Source of the DNA: Candidatus Peribacteria bacterium
Lineage (GTDB): Bacteria > Patescibacteriota > Gracilibacteria > UBA1369 > 2-02-FULL-48-14
Assembly: GCA_943349825.1 (NCBI GenBank)
Contig: CALQZQ010000002.1
Location: 62,001-126,000 of the forward strand
DNA length: 64,000 nucleotides
Direction: 5' to 3'
In this document: one piece after another, positions 42,371 to 52,266 of the stretch
Numbering within the stretch: the first letter of the stretch is position 1
Layout of the letters: each line of letters begins with the position of its first letter
Notes under the pieces: model-generated
The model's input: only the letters and a program-made list of their open reading frames with translations
Told to the model about the DNA's origin: nothing
Database searches by the model: none
Program-made: the position numbers and the translations under genes

Positions 42371-43780
42371 TCACGCCCAGATACGCAGTTTTAATTGCGC
42401 GTAGCCACCTACGTTAATGATGATTTTTCGCCGAACAAGGTCCTCTCTCAGAGCTAAGAATTTTTGCTCGTAAAGAATCTTTGCTAAGACCGGATTGATT
42501 TGTTGGATGGGAGTAGCCCCGCCACTTCTTAAATAAGCTTCCATCTCCATTTTTAGCTCTTGGATCACATCTGTGGGCAGTTCGGCAACAAGCTTTTTCA
42601 ACAAGCCGCTTAGATGTTGCATGTCAGAAGTAGCAAAGCCGTAAGCAAAAAATTTCAAAACAAAAGTTCTGTCCAAGAAAACGCCCACTTCTGATCCGCT
42701 CAAATCATTCACACCCCACAGAGTCACCAAATCGCGGAGTCTGCCTTGCAACGCTGGGAGGTCGGGGGTCAAGAGAGGAGGGGGGAGCACGGCGGCGTAG
42801 CGGTCTTCAGGGAGGCCACAATCGATGCGTGCGACTCTCTGTAAAAACATATGGACGGCTTCTAGAGGAGCAGTCTGGCAGATTTCCATAGTGTGATCGA
42901 ATACGGTTTGCCCCTGTCCATCTCTAGCCGGTTCTTTCAACAAGGTCGCTTGGTATTGAGCCAAGAACATCATCTTCATCTGATTCGAAATGATCTTGGC
43001 GCACAAAAGTCTTGCAGCACTTTCTCGGCTGAAGCTGTCCTTTGCAAATTCCTCGTCGATTTCAGGACCTTCTACCGGAGGGCCAAAATTTCTAATTTTA
43101 TAGTCGGCTCGATCCATAAAAGCCTCGCTCATCGCTGGCCGAATGCCAGGGTGTTCCGACCCTATCATCACGAGGATTTTTACTCGAGTATGGGCGGAAG
43201 CCAACGCCAGCGCTTTTTGTTCTAGAAATGAAGCGATTTCAAGGTCTCGTTCATCAACCACTGTTTTGATCTTAGCTCCTCGCTCCAGTATGGAAGTAAT
43301 GAGGCCGTCTAAGGAATTATTTTCTACGGAAAAAACGGCAATGCCCTCCAGCGCGCGACGAAGAATGCTTTGTTTTTGCGCCTCGCTGGCAGAGCTTTCT
43401 GGGAAAACAGAAATAGGCACCGAGCTTGCCTTCAAAAGCCAATCGAGAAAAAATTGACTAAAAAGATTGTGCCCATGTTCTGCAGTGGGAGCGGCGGTCA
43501 AAAGCTGGAGAGCTCTTTCGTCTACAGCTCTGTTGCTAGGAACCCCTGCCATCGGCGCTGCATCCACCACAGAACCTCTTCTCGCAATGTCCAGAGTCAG
43601 CCTTTCCGCTTCAGCTCGGGTATGAGCTCCTGCATTCTCGTATAAAAGGACATTTTTTGTTCCTGCAGCAAACTCAGCTCGTACCACATTTTGATACAAA
43701 CGCAGCGTGTTGCCCAAATCGAGCACACCGTGGGGAGCCCCCACTTGGACAAGTTCAATGGCAGATTCTTTAGGCTTCAT
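42371..43780 (-). CDS. Hypothetical protein, 469 aa
   Basis: Large soluble protein with no signal peptide or membrane span. The N-terminal half alternates strands and helices (VQVGAPHGVLDLGNTLRLYQNVV, VLLYENAGAHTRAEAERLTLDIARRG), and HTRVKILVMIGSEHPGIRPAM near residue 200 looks like a Rossmann-type strand-loop. The C-terminal half is helical. I cannot assign a family. Monocistronic on the minus strand, ending about 70 bp from the palindrome that follows tRNA-Gly(GCC). Confidence 0.6.
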   Translation of the reverse strand: MKPKESAIELVQVGAPHGVLDLGNTLRLYQNVVRAEFAAGTKNVLLYENAGAHTRAEAERLTLDIARRGSVVDAAPMAGVPSNRAVDERALQLLTAAPTAEHGHNLFSQFFLDWLLKASSVPISVFPESSASEAQKQSILRRALEGIAVFSVENNSLDGLITSILERGAKIKTVVDERDLEIASFLEQKALALASAHTRVKILVMIGSEHPGIRPAMSEAFMDRADYKIRNFGPPVEGPEIDEEFAKDSFSRESAARLLCAKIISNQMKMMFLAQYQATLLKEPARDGQGQTVFDHTMEICQTAPLEAVHMFLQRVARIDCGLPEDRYAAVLPPPLLTPDLPALQGRLRDLVTLWGVNDLSGSEVGVFLDRTFVLKFFAYGFATSDMQHLSGLLKKLVAELPTDVIQELKMEMEAYLRSGGATPIQQINPVLAKILYEQKFLALREDLVRRKIIINVGGYAQLKLRIWA

Positions 43781-43876
43781 GCCTTAACTGTAACATAAAA
43801 ATATAATAGGTCAACGGAGTACCTGGATTTAAAATAAGAATTTGATAAGATTGCCATCAGCATTTACCTCTCCACC

Positions 43877-45055
43877 ATGAAAAAATACCTCGCCTTACTC
43901 AGCTGCTTACTTCTATTAGCAAGCTGTTCTTCCACTCAAGAAAGCGTCGTGCAAACGGAGCTACCACAGGAAAAAGCTCAAAACGAAAGCGCTTTGCCCT
44001 CCTCGTTAGAAAACTACGAACCCTTGGAACTTGTAAAAAGCATGGAAATCACCCCTGATGAGGACTATAGCTCAGGCGCTTTTTGCCGTTTTTATTATGA
44101 TGAAAATGAGGAAGCATTTTTCACGACATTTGGAACAGGCATGGTGAACGGAGCTGCACAGCCCAAAACGCAAGATTACGTGGGAGGTGGAGAAGGTGGG
44201 CAAGGCTCTGTCTATAAATACTACTCCACAGAACTCAAGGAACTGGACAACACGGACTACTACGTTCAAGGCGGGGGAGATTTAGCAACCGTGATGGTGG
44301 GAGACATGTTTTATCATCTCACCGGTGGCCCCACAGGCTGGAGGCTTTCTAAGTACGACGTAAAAACCTGGAAAGAACTCGACCGTATTGAAATTGACCT
44401 GACTGAGAACGAAGGCGCCAACGATGAAATGTTGGCTTACGTCAACGGTATGCTCATTGCTAGCAGCGGTTATGCAGAAAACGCAAAGGGCGCAGATACT
44501 GCTGGAAACGCCGATGAAAAAAAAGATCCTTCTGTTGGCATATACACCCACCACCACGCTTTTGACTTGGATCTGAACCCACTGGATAGTTGGATCTTTG
44601 AAGACACACTTCACTCCAATGGCAGCTCCATGGTTTTTGTAGATGGAGTTTACCAGTTTGTGACCAGCACCGCTTTCTTTGGAGATTTAATGGTCATGCA
44701 ATACGATGAAGAGTGGAACTATCTTGGCTCCAAAACGCTCATCAAAGATGCACAGTGGCCACAAGGAACTGTTTATGATGAAGAGAACGAGCTCTATTAC
44801 GTCGCATATTTGGGAATTGAAGGAGGCGGACGATCCGAAGTCAGTTTGGCTGTGTTCGATAAAGAATGGACGCTGCTCAGCAACACCGTAGTGACCGATT
44901 ATGAAAAAGAATTTTTTGGAGGCCGCCCCTCACTCTTGCTGCACGAAGACCAGGTCTACGTGGTCTATGACAAAGAAACTCACAACGCCGAAACCATGGA
45001 ATGGAACAAAGATTGGCAATGTCAGATGAGTGTCTTTGCTGGCTTAAACCCCTAG
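43877..45055 (+). CDS. Putative lipoprotein with beta-propeller-like repeats, 392 aa
   Basis: Signal peptide and lipobox LLLLASC (Cys near residue 17). The mature protein has repeated blocks ending in Tyr/Trp-Asp (FFTTFGTGMVNGAAQPKTQDY, MFYHLTGGPTGWRLSKYDVKTWKEL, LMVMQYDEEWNYLGSKTL, LAVFDKEWTLLSN), consistent with a multi-bladed beta-propeller. Probably anchored to the outer face of the cell membrane. Overlaps the HAD gene by 12 bp at the 3' end. Related in architecture, not clearly in sequence, to the lipoproteins at 45902 and 46906. Confidence 0.68.
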   Translation: MKKYLALLSCLLLLASCSSTQESVVQTELPQEKAQNESALPSSLENYEPLELVKSMEITPDEDYSSGAFCRFYYDENEEAFFTTFGTGMVNGAAQPKTQDYVGGGEGGQGSVYKYYSTELKELDNTDYYVQGGGDLATVMVGDMFYHLTGGPTGWRLSKYDVKTWKELDRIEIDLTENEGANDEMLAYVNGMLIASSGYAENAKGADTAGNADEKKDPSVGIYTHHHAFDLDLNPLDSWIFEDTLHSNGSSMVFVDGVYQFVTSTAFFGDLMVMQYDEEWNYLGSKTLIKDAQWPQGTVYDEENELYYVAYLGIEGGGRSEVSLAVFDKEWTLLSNTVVTDYEKEFFGGRPSLLLHEDQVYVVYDKETHNAETMEWNKDWQCQMSVFAGLNP

Positions 45056-45892
45056 CAAATCCAAAATTTCACGTGGCCTCCTCAACGTAATAATTCGCGA
45101 GCTCGTTGCAGGACGATTCCCTTCAGCCACTTGCATATGTCGTTTCGTGACATTTGGGGGGGCAAATGCCTGAATTCTTTCAACAAGCTTGGGCTTCGCC
45201 ATTCCCCACAGAGTATGAGCTCCCGGACAACCAATATTGAGTGCATAGCCCATGTCTTTGGGCTCACTGTCTCCGGCGAACAAGGCCATCCGTTCCGCCA
45301 GTTGTGCTCGGGTCAACCCTAAGGCTTGCGCCAACTCAGAAGCAGAAAAAGGTTTCTCTTGGGTGAAGATCATGTCCGGGCGAATAGCTGGTCTCACACG
45401 TTTCGAAGGTGGCCTTCGAGACACATTGGGGCTGGCCATCCCAAAAGTGTATGAAAACCGATCGAGTATGCCCAGATCTTCCAGCCGCGCGCGTGCTTTA
45501 TGGATGGGAGCATCCGAGACTAACATGAGCTCGTGTCCCATGGACCTAATGGCAGCTAAGGTTTCATCAACCTCAGGATACAAAGCCAAGTTTTCACGTT
45601 GGACGCGCTCAAAAGTGCTCATCGCCACCCGAATGGTTTCGGCCTCATCAAAGTCACGTACGCCATTAAAAAATCCAGCCGCGTAGAGCCCTTGAACCAA
45701 GCCTTCATGCTCTATACTGCCCACTGAGCTATAAAAGGCTTTCATGGCCGGCCTCGTTTCCGGCACGGTCTTACCTGCCAGTTCAGCAATAGCTTCACTC
45801 ATGGCTTCATACGCAGGCACGGCGTAACCCAGCCAATCCCAGAGAGTATTGTCCCCATCCAAACCTACAATTTTTTTGGTGCCAGTCTCCAC
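45044..45892 (-). CDS. HAD-superfamily hydrolase with C-terminal extension
   Basis: Haloacid dehalogenase-like phosphatase. Motif I VGLDGDNTLWDW holds the nucleophile Asp and acid/base Asp, motif II LMLVSDAP the Ser, and motif IV FAGDSEPKDMGYA the metal-binding acids. The predicted motif III Lys is in the TQEKPFSASELA region or an equivalent. 282 residues, with an extra ~50-residue basic C-terminal tail (KRHMQVAEGNRPATSSRIITLRRPREILDLLGV). Substrate unknown. It lies 9 bp upstream of nothing obvious and is the last gene of the minus-strand run from 49222. Confidence 0.8.
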   Translation of the reverse strand: METGTKKIVGLDGDNTLWDWLGYAVPAYEAMSEAIAELAGKTVPETRPAMKAFYSSVGSIEHEGLVQGLYAAGFFNGVRDFDEAETIRVAMSTFERVQRENLALYPEVDETLAAIRSMGHELMLVSDAPIHKARARLEDLGILDRFSYTFGMASPNVSRRPPSKRVRPAIRPDMIFTQEKPFSASELAQALGLTRAQLAERMALFAGDSEPKDMGYALNIGCPGAHTLWGMAKPKLVERIQAFAPPNVTKRHMQVAEGNRPATSSRIITLRRPREILDLLGV

Positions 45893-45901
45893 GGGCCCAT
45901 T

Positions 45902-46885
45902 CTACTCCGGAATTCGCGTGCCGTAAGCCATAAAGTAGCTGCCGTCGTCCAGTTGAGTGATGGAAGCGTCTTTGATGTAGTCGCGTTCCATGGAGCTGGA
46001 CGGGTCCAACTTCAAAATTTCATAACCTTCATCCGTCCAAGTCAGGCCGTCCGTGCTCACAAAGGAGCGGAACCCACTTCTGAGATCAAAAGCATAGAAG
46101 CGCACTGAGCCATCGGGGAGGGATAGGGGGTTGGATAAAAACATAGGCTGATTTTTGTATTTAACATCTTCCGCCTTCACAAATTCAAAAGATTTCCCTT
46201 CATCCTTGGACTGAGCGTGAATCACCTCGGTCCCAAATCCGCTGAAGGTCAGCATGCCCCACGTGCCATTCACACGGAAAGCAGAAGAATCGATGGTCGT
46301 ATAGCCATCCGCGTAGAAAGCCTCACCTTGGTAATCAAAATTGAAACCATCCGCACTCTCCGCATAAAAGATGCTGGGGGATTTCCGGTTGGGAGTTTGT
46401 GCGGTGAAGTACATACGAGTGCTACCGTCATCCAAAAGCATCACGTCGGGATCTCCGAGGGTGGATTTGACCTCTTCAAATCCATTGATCGCTACGCGTT
46501 TGAAGGTCCAAGTGTTGCCATTGTCCTGTGAAACAGCCGCCGCAATACCTTCTTCTCTCCCGTCAAAATTCGAACCCACATAGTACAAATAAATCACCCC
46601 ATCTTTGTACGTCATGTCGGAGGCGCTGGCCTGCTCTACAATCAGTTCGTTCGTTTTTTCCCAAGTCACGCCATCCGTGGAAGTGGCGGAAAGCAGTCGC
46701 TGTTCATAAGGGCCATCGGTCGGGTGGCCACGCTCAGCTTCCGTGGGAGGAGCGAAATCATTCGCATTTAAATCAACGGAAGAAGTAACGTTTTCTTCTG
46801 CCACTTCTTCTACCGGCTCAGAAACTGGAGAGGAGCAAGCGGCGAAAACAACGAAGGAGAGAAAGAGAGGGAGGGTTTTTTTCAT
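45902..46885 (-). CDS. Putative lipoprotein, glycosidase-like beta-propeller
   Basis: Lipobox FAACSS near residue 17 and a Glu/Val-rich linker. The mature domain has repeated Trp/Tyr blades (GVIYLYYVGSNFDGREEGIAAAVSQD, RMYFTAQTPNRKSPSIFYAESADG, GLTWTDEGYEILKLD) like GH32/43 or sialidase five-bladed propellers. Catalytic carboxylates cannot be assigned by eye, so it may bind rather than cleave glycans. Adjacent to a second lipoprotein of the same style at 46906 (20-bp gap), probably co-transcribed. Confidence 0.7.
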   Translation of the reverse strand: MKKTLPLFLSFVVFAACSSPVSEPVEEVAEENVTSSVDLNANDFAPPTEAERGHPTDGPYEQRLLSATSTDGVTWEKTNELIVEQASASDMTYKDGVIYLYYVGSNFDGREEGIAAAVSQDNGNTWTFKRVAINGFEEVKSTLGDPDVMLLDDGSTRMYFTAQTPNRKSPSIFYAESADGFNFDYQGEAFYADGYTTIDSSAFRVNGTWGMLTFSGFGTEVIHAQSKDEGKSFEFVKAEDVKYKNQPMFLSNPLSLPDGSVRFYAFDLRSGFRSFVSTDGLTWTDEGYEILKLDPSSSMERDYIKDASITQLDDGSYFMAYGTRIPE

Positions 46886-46905
46886 GGGAGAAAAGGGTAA
46901 TAAAA

Positions 46906-48066
46906 TTATTCCATGCAGGCTTCATACGCAGCCATGGCCTTGGCATCGAGCACCACGGGATTGGCGTTGGTAGCATAGTGGAGTTGTGAGTCCGTTTGGA
47001 ACGCTTCGTCGGGGAAACTCACATCCACAGGATCGGAGAGCTCATAAGTTCCAGCTTGTTCATAAGCCCCAGAAATCGGAGCGGTGGCGCCAAGATGCAT
47101 ATCCTGAGCCTCACAAGTCAGATTGAAGTTCTGCCAATAAAGCCATACCGTACCATCGGCCGTGGTGGTGGCTTCGGGTACGCTGGCCTGAGTCACGACC
47201 TTTTCCAAGTCGGTCCAGTGGATCAAATCGGTGCTGGTCGTGCGGTAAATGGAGCGACCACAGAGTTCACACAAATTACCCCCGCTGCACTCTTTGGTGG
47301 GGGCGATCCCTTTCACAAACAGCACCCATGTGCCATCTGCACGGCGACCCATGGCCGTGTCACTCATCAGCAACCCGGTATTCTTTTGGTCCAAAATCAG
47401 GGTCGATGCACCGTAGTCCAGCTCAGTCGATTTTTCCACAGGCTCGTCCAAAACACAGATCGATTCCAAATCCATGGCACTGTGAGTTGCATCACTCAAG
47501 TGAGCCAAATAAATACTCCCACCGATCATGTGGAACACATAGTTCCCATCGTCTGCGGCAAAAATCTGAGAGGTTTTTCCACCGGTCAAACTCTTCGTGT
47601 CTTTACAGCCGGTTGCGGAGGAAGGCCCGATAGCAAGCACTTCGCTGTCATCCACGATGGGGCAGGAGGCTTCGTAGTAGAGCAAGTAGTTTGCCCCACG
47701 CGTATCGTTGTGACCGGTCCAAGCCGTGAGCGCCCAATTTCCATTCGAGAGGTGGCTGAATACCGGATCCCCATACACGTCGGTCACACTTTTACTCACG
47801 GTCCAAAGGACCGCATCTTGCTCAGAACTACGCACCACCAGTCCATCCGAAGAACTTCCCAGCGTCACTCCATTGTCTCCCGTTCCATTCACCATATTCC
47901 CCACGTATTGATACAAGAAGGCCATGGTGTCGTTGCTGGAATCACTGGAATCACTGGAATCTGTAGTATCGCCGATGGTTTGCGGCTCCGCCGGTACGCT
48001 ACAAGCACTCAAAAACAAAGCGAGGCAAAGGAAACCGGTCGCAGACAGAAGACGAGTTTTGGACAT
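46906..48066 (-). CDS. Putative lipoprotein, beta-propeller-like, 386 aa
   Basis: Signal peptide with lipobox FLSACS near residue 22, then a Ser/Asp-rich linker (DSSDSSDSS). The mature domain has repeated beta blades (LSNGNWALTAWTGHNDTRGANYLLYYEASC, RTTSTDLIHWTDLEKVV, ADGTVWLYWQNFNL) resembling the adjacent 45902 protein and glycosidase-type propellers. Several cysteines (CSGGNLCELC) could form disulfides or bind metal. Upstream member of the lipoprotein pair. Confidence 0.7.
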   Translation of the reverse strand: MSKTRLLSATGFLCLALFLSACSVPAEPQTIGDTTDSSDSSDSSNDTMAFLYQYVGNMVNGTGDNGVTLGSSSDGLVVRSSEQDAVLWTVSKSVTDVYGDPVFSHLSNGNWALTAWTGHNDTRGANYLLYYEASCPIVDDSEVLAIGPSSATGCKDTKSLTGGKTSQIFAADDGNYVFHMIGGSIYLAHLSDATHSAMDLESICVLDEPVEKSTELDYGASTLILDQKNTGLLMSDTAMGRRADGTWVLFVKGIAPTKECSGGNLCELCGRSIYRTTSTDLIHWTDLEKVVTQASVPEATTTADGTVWLYWQNFNLTCEAQDMHLGATAPISGAYEQAGTYELSDPVDVSFPDEAFQTDSQLHYATNANPVVLDAKAMAAYEACME

Positions 48067-48097
48067 GGCAGCGGGCTAGGATGCCCAAATCCTACCA

Positions 48098-49222
48098 TCA
48101 AAGATATTTTTTTCCACGCACTTTCTCCGGCAGAAAATCTTCCTTGGTGTATTTTTCATAACCTTCGCCATAGCCCATTTCTTTCATGAGCTTCGTCGGC
48201 GCGTTGCGCAGCTTCAGCGGAATGGGCAAGTTGCCGTGCATGCGCACGTCGGCCATCGCCAGGCCCAGAGCATTGCACACACTGCGGTCTTTTTTGCAGT
48301 TCGACAAATACGCCACGCCGTGCGCCAAGTTCAAATTGCATTCCGGCATACCGATGATCTCCACCGCGCGGAACACTTCGTTGGCCACCACCAGCGCCGT
48401 CGGTACCGCGAGCCCAATGTCTTCGCTGGCAAAAATCACCATGCGCCGTGCAATGAATTTAGGATCTTCACCGGCCTCGATCATGCGCGCCAAATAATAC
48501 AGTGCCGCGTCCGGCTGACTGGCCCGCATGCTTTTAATAAAAGCGCTGATGATGTTGTAATGCTCTTCGCCCTTCTTATCGTAGCGCAAAAAGGTGGACT
48601 GCACGGTGTTTTGCAAACTTTCCACAGTCACTTTCCCATACAATCGCAGCGTGTTGTCCAGCACCGTGATGAGCTGCCGCGCATCGCCATCCGCCATGCG
48701 AATCAGCCACTCGCGCGCTTCCTTGTTCAGTTTGATTTTCGTACGATCCACAATCTCACTCATGTCTTCCTCCGAAAGCGGCGTCAGCGTGAACACACGG
48801 CAACGCGACAAGAGCGCCGGAATCACTTCAAAACTCGGATTCTCCGTGGTGGCGCCGATCAAAGTCAGCTCGCCTTTTTCCACATAGGGCAATAAGAAAT
48901 CCTGCTGCGCCTTGTTGAAGCGATGGATTTCATCCAAAAACAAAATCTTCGGTCTGCCCCAGTTCGGCTCTTCCAAAAGCGCCTTGATGTCCGGCTTTCC
49001 CGCCGAAACCGCAGAAAGTTCGTAGAGTTGACCTTCCAGCGCAGACGCATAGAGCTTGGCCAGAGTGGTTTTCCCCACGCCCGGCGGCCCCCACAAAAGA
49101 AAGGAAAACAAATGCTTGTCCGCAATCGCCTTATTGAGAGGTTTGCCGGCAGCCACCAAGTGCTTTTGGCCGACAAATTCCTCAAGCTTTTGAGGTCGGA
49201 GTTGAGAGGCTAGGGGTTCCAT
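48098..49222 (-). CDS. rarA: RarA/MgsA-like AAA+ ATPase, replication-associated recombination protein
   Basis: Clamp-loader-related ATPase acting at stalled forks. Walker [11 protein letters not shown] near residue 45, Walker [17 protein letters not shown], sensor 1 [10 protein letters not shown] and the arginine-finger region LLSRC. The C-terminal tetramerisation domain contains [41 protein letters not shown] and [20 protein letters not shown]. 374 residues against about 440 in E. coli; the N-terminal UBZ-type extension is missing. Confidence 0.94.
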   Translation of the reverse strand: MEPLASQLRPQKLEEFVGQKHLVAAGKPLNKAIADKHLFSFLLWGPPGVGKTTLAKLYASALEGQLYELSAVSAGKPDIKALLEEPNWGRPKILFLDEIHRFNKAQQDFLLPYVEKGELTLIGATTENPSFEVIPALLSRCRVFTLTPLSEEDMSEIVDRTKIKLNKEAREWLIRMADGDARQLITVLDNTLRLYGKVTVESLQNTVQSTFLRYDKKGEEHYNIISAFIKSMRASQPDAALYYLARMIEAGEDPKFIARRMVIFASEDIGLAVPTALVVANEVFRAVEIIGMPECNLNLAHGVAYLSNCKKDRSVCNALGLAMADVRMHGNLPIPLKLRNAPTKLMKEMGYGEGYEKYTKEDFLPEKVRGKKYL

Positions 49223-49288
49223 AGGCTGTAGACAAATGTCGACACAGCAAATTAAACCATATCCCTACCGCTAATCAATCAGATTGAG

Positions 49289-49317
49289 TTGACGGTCCCA
49301 AGCCAAAAATCTAAAGT
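49289..49317 (+). promoter_or_regulatory. Promoter of the liv operon
   Basis: TTGACG, 17 nt, TAAAGT, 24 nt upstream of the livJ ATG. A weak dyad GTAGAC-AAAT-GTCGAC lies at 49228-49243. Confidence 0.65.
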
Positions 49318-49341
49318 TGGACAGATTTAACTTCTATTTTT

Positions 49342-50457
49342 ATGTTTCGAAAGTCCCTCTTCACAGCGGTGACCCTGTCCTCCGTACTTTTAGCCAGTTG
49401 TGGTGGAACCGGTTCCGCAAAAACCATCACGCTCGGAGCTCTCGGTCCTTTGACCGGTGACGCTTCTTCTTATGGTATCGACATGCAAAACGCAGCTTCC
49501 CTTGCTGTAAAGGACATCAACGCCGCTTGGGCGGCGGAGGGCATGACTTTGGAGCTCCAATGGGAAAACGGAGCTTGTAACGGTAAAGATGGCGCTACTG
49601 CTGCTCAAAAACTCGTGGATGTAGATGGCGCTCAAGTCATCCTCGGAGGATTCTGTTCCAGCGAAACGCTGGCTGCAGCTCCCATCACCGAAGCCGCTAA
49701 AGTACTGCTTTTCTCTCCCGGTTCTTCCAGCCCAGACGTGACCAACGCCGGTGACTATGTTTACCGCGATTGGCCTTCCGATTCCTACCAAGGAACCAAG
49801 CTCGCTGAATTTGCCAACGAAAACGGATGGAAGACGGTAGCCATGGTTTCTGAAGAAACCGACTACGCCAAAGGAATCGCTGGTGCGTTCACTGCTCGCT
49901 TCCAAGAACTCGGTGGAACGGTGACCGAAGAAAAATACCTCTCTGAAGACACCGATTTCAAAACGCAAATCACCAAGCTCAATGCCGGGGCCCCCGACGC
50001 ATGGTTCGTGAATCCTCAAACACCGGTGAAGGCCGATGTGCTATTCAAACAGATGCAAGACCTGGGCATCGAAGGACCTTTCTTGCTCAACGATGTAGCC
50101 GGAACTTCCAACGACCTGCTCACGAATTACAAGGATTACTTGGAAGGCTCTTACACCGCCACTCTCTACATCGATGAAGAATCTGAGGGAGTGAAGGCCT
50201 TCAAAGCCAACTACGAGGCTACTTACGGCAGCCAACCCAATTACTTGGGCTACGATCTGACCACTTACGACGCGGTATGGATCCTCGCCAACGCGGTGCT
50301 TGAAGTAGGCAACAACGGGGAAGCCGTGAAAGCCTACCTCGATAGCTTCACCGGTTACGATGGACTCGCCGGACACACAGATTTCGATGCCAACGGTGAT
50401 CCTCTCGCAGGACACTCTGTCTACAAAATCGTCAGCGGAGCCATTGTGAAGCAGTAG
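49342..50457 (+). CDS. livJ: Branched-chain amino acid ABC transporter, substrate-binding lipoprotein
   Basis: Periplasmic-binding-protein type I (Peripla_BP_6) receptor. Lipobox LLASC near residue 21, then ITLGALGPLTGDASSYGIDMQNAASLAVKDIN, typical for LivJ-like receptors. VILGGFCSSETLAAAPI lines the ligand cleft. 371 residues. First gene of a complete five-gene transporter operon with its own promoter. Ligand could be Leu/Ile/Val or another amino acid or amide; sequence alone does not decide. Confidence 0.92.
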   Translation: MFRKSLFTAVTLSSVLLASCGGTGSAKTITLGALGPLTGDASSYGIDMQNAASLAVKDINAAWAAEGMTLELQWENGACNGKDGATAAQKLVDVDGAQVILGGFCSSETLAAAPITEAAKVLLFSPGSSSPDVTNAGDYVYRDWPSDSYQGTKLAEFANENGWKTVAMVSEETDYAKGIAGAFTARFQELGGTVTEEKYLSEDTDFKTQITKLNAGAPDAWFVNPQTPVKADVLFKQMQDLGIEGPFLLNDVAGTSNDLLTNYKDYLEGSYTATLYIDEESEGVKAFKANYEATYGSQPNYLGYDLTTYDAVWILANAVLEVGNNGEAVKAYLDSFTGYDGLAGHTDFDANGDPLAGHSVYKIVSGAIVKQ

Positions 50458-50458
50458 G

Positions 50459-51373
50459 ATGGACATCCTCCCGCAACTCCTCATCAACGGACTCATCAGC
50501 GGCAGCACCATCGCACTCATTGCGGTGGGGCTGTCCTTGATTTTCGGCGTTCTCAAATTCATGAACTTTGCCCATGGAGAAATTGCCATGCTGGGAGCTT
50601 ATTTCTACTATTATTTTTTCATCACCCTGGGTTGGCCGGTACTGCCCAGCATGGCCATCACCGTGGCCCTCTGCGCCTTTGTGGGCTTCCTTTTCAATCG
50701 CTTCATTTTCTGGCCGCTGCGTAAGGAATCACAATGGACTTTGCTCATCGTTTCGGTAGGGGTGGGGATGCTGATCAAAAACAGCGTTCAGCTGGTGGCT
50801 AGTGGGTCCACGCGCACCTACTCCCAAGCCAACGAGCCCAGCGTCGTTCACCATTTCTTCGGTGATGCGCTCATCATCACGAGCAACCAAATCCTCATCA
50901 TTGTGTCCGCCTTTGTCCTGATGCTCGGCCTCTTTTTCTTTTTGAAGTACAGCAAGCTGGGCAAATCCATTCGCGCCCTTTCGGACAACATGAGCCTCGC
51001 CGGTGTCGTGGGCATAGATATCCGCCGCAGCGTCGATTGGATCTTCGTTCTCAGCAGCGCCATCGCGGGTTTCGCCGGCATTCTCATTGCTTACGAAGAA
51101 AGCCTTACTCCCAACATGGGTCAGCACCTATCCATTCTCGCCTTCGTCGCCGTGATTTTAGGCGGACTGGGCAGCATTCCCGGCGCTCTGGTGGGAGGGC
51201 TGCTCATTGGACTCTTGCAAGACGTGGGCACAGGCCTCACCATCGGTGGTTATTCCATTCCTTCCAGTTACAAATCACTGATCGCCTTTTCCGTTTTGAT
51301 TCTCTTTTTGCTTTTCCGCCCACGTGGACTTTTTGGCATCAGTTTGGAAGAAGATAAATCCCAAAAAGAATGA
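50459..51373 (+). CDS. livH: Branched-chain amino acid ABC transporter permease LivH
   Basis: Inner-membrane permease, 304 residues and about eight helices. LLINGLISGSTIALIAVGLSLIFGVLKFMNFAHGE at the N-terminus is the LivH signature, and the cytoplasmic coupling loop lies near MSLAGVVGIDIRR. Starts 1 bp after the livJ stop and overlaps livM by 4 bp. Confidence 0.95.
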   Translation: MDILPQLLINGLISGSTIALIAVGLSLIFGVLKFMNFAHGEIAMLGAYFYYYFFITLGWPVLPSMAITVALCAFVGFLFNRFIFWPLRKESQWTLLIVSVGVGMLIKNSVQLVASGSTRTYSQANEPSVVHHFFGDALIITSNQILIIVSAFVLMLGLFFFLKYSKLGKSIRALSDNMSLAGVVGIDIRRSVDWIFVLSSAIAGFAGILIAYEESLTPNMGQHLSILAFVAVILGGLGSIPGALVGGLLIGLLQDVGTGLTIGGYSIPSSYKSLIAFSVLILFLLFRPRGLFGISLEEDKSQKE

Positions 51374-52266
51374 ACTATTTCTACCACCTTGCCACACTCA
51401 TGTGTCTCTATCTGCTCTTGGCGCAGAGCATGAACATGTACTTGGGATTCACGGGCATCCTCGCTCTCTGCCACATCGCTTTCTATGGAATTGGAGCCTA
51501 CGCCAGTGCGCTGCTCGTCATGCACGGCGCCCCCTTTGAACTGGCCTTTCTCGCCGCGGGAATTCTGCCCGCGCTGCTCAGCATACTGCTCGGCCTCACA
51601 TCGATTCGTTTGAAAGCCGACTACCTCGGAATTGCCACGCTAGGTTTCGCACAAATCGTCTCTTCGATTCTCCAAAATTGGGATTCACTCACGCGCGGTG
51701 CCCTCGGCCTCGCCGGTATTCCCAAGCCGGAAATTTTTGGCGTCACCTTCGCGGACAAAGCCTCGTTCTTTTACCTCACCGCAGGTATTACAGCCGTGCT
51801 GATGTTCGTCATGTACCGCATTCTCAAATCGCCGTTTGGTCGTGTACTGGAAACCATTCGTGACGATGAAGTGGCCGCCATGAGTTTGGGAAAAAACACC
51901 GTCGCTTACAAACTCACGGCTTTTGGAATCGGCGCGCTCGTGGCTGGTTTTGCAGGTTCACTCTTTGCTCACTTCATCACATTCATTGATCCCGCCTCCT
52001 TCGTCATCAACGACCTCTCGCTGATTTTGGTGATTACAGTTTTGGGTGGACTCGGAACTTTCCGTGGACCTTTTTTGGGAGTACTGGCCATCATGGTATT
52101 CTTCGAACCTTTGCGCTTTTTGCCACTCCCCGCTGAATATCTGGGCCCACTCCGCCTCTGGATTTACAGTCTGCTTTTCGTACTCACACTCCGCTTCGTA
52201 CCCAGTGGACTGGGAGGGCTCTGGAAACACCGCAGCCGTCGGGGACAACAATTCACTCGCTACTAA
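51370..52266 (+). CDS. livM: Branched-chain amino acid ABC transporter permease LivM
   Basis: Second permease subunit, 298 residues. AQSMNMYLGFTGILALCHIAFYGIGAYASALL matches the LivM N-terminal region. The coupling loop is DDEVAAMSLGKNTVAYKLTAFGIGALVAGFAGSL. Overlaps livH by 4 bp and abuts livG directly. Confidence 0.95.
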   Translation: MNYFYHLATLMCLYLLLAQSMNMYLGFTGILALCHIAFYGIGAYASALLVMHGAPFELAFLAAGILPALLSILLGLTSIRLKADYLGIATLGFAQIVSSILQNWDSLTRGALGLAGIPKPEIFGVTFADKASFFYLTAGITAVLMFVMYRILKSPFGRVLETIRDDEVAAMSLGKNTVAYKLTAFGIGALVAGFAGSLFAHFITFIDPASFVINDLSLILVITVLGGLGTFRGPFLGVLAIMVFFEPLRFLPLPAEYLGPLRLWIYSLLFVLTLRFVPSGLGGLWKHRSRRGQQFTRY

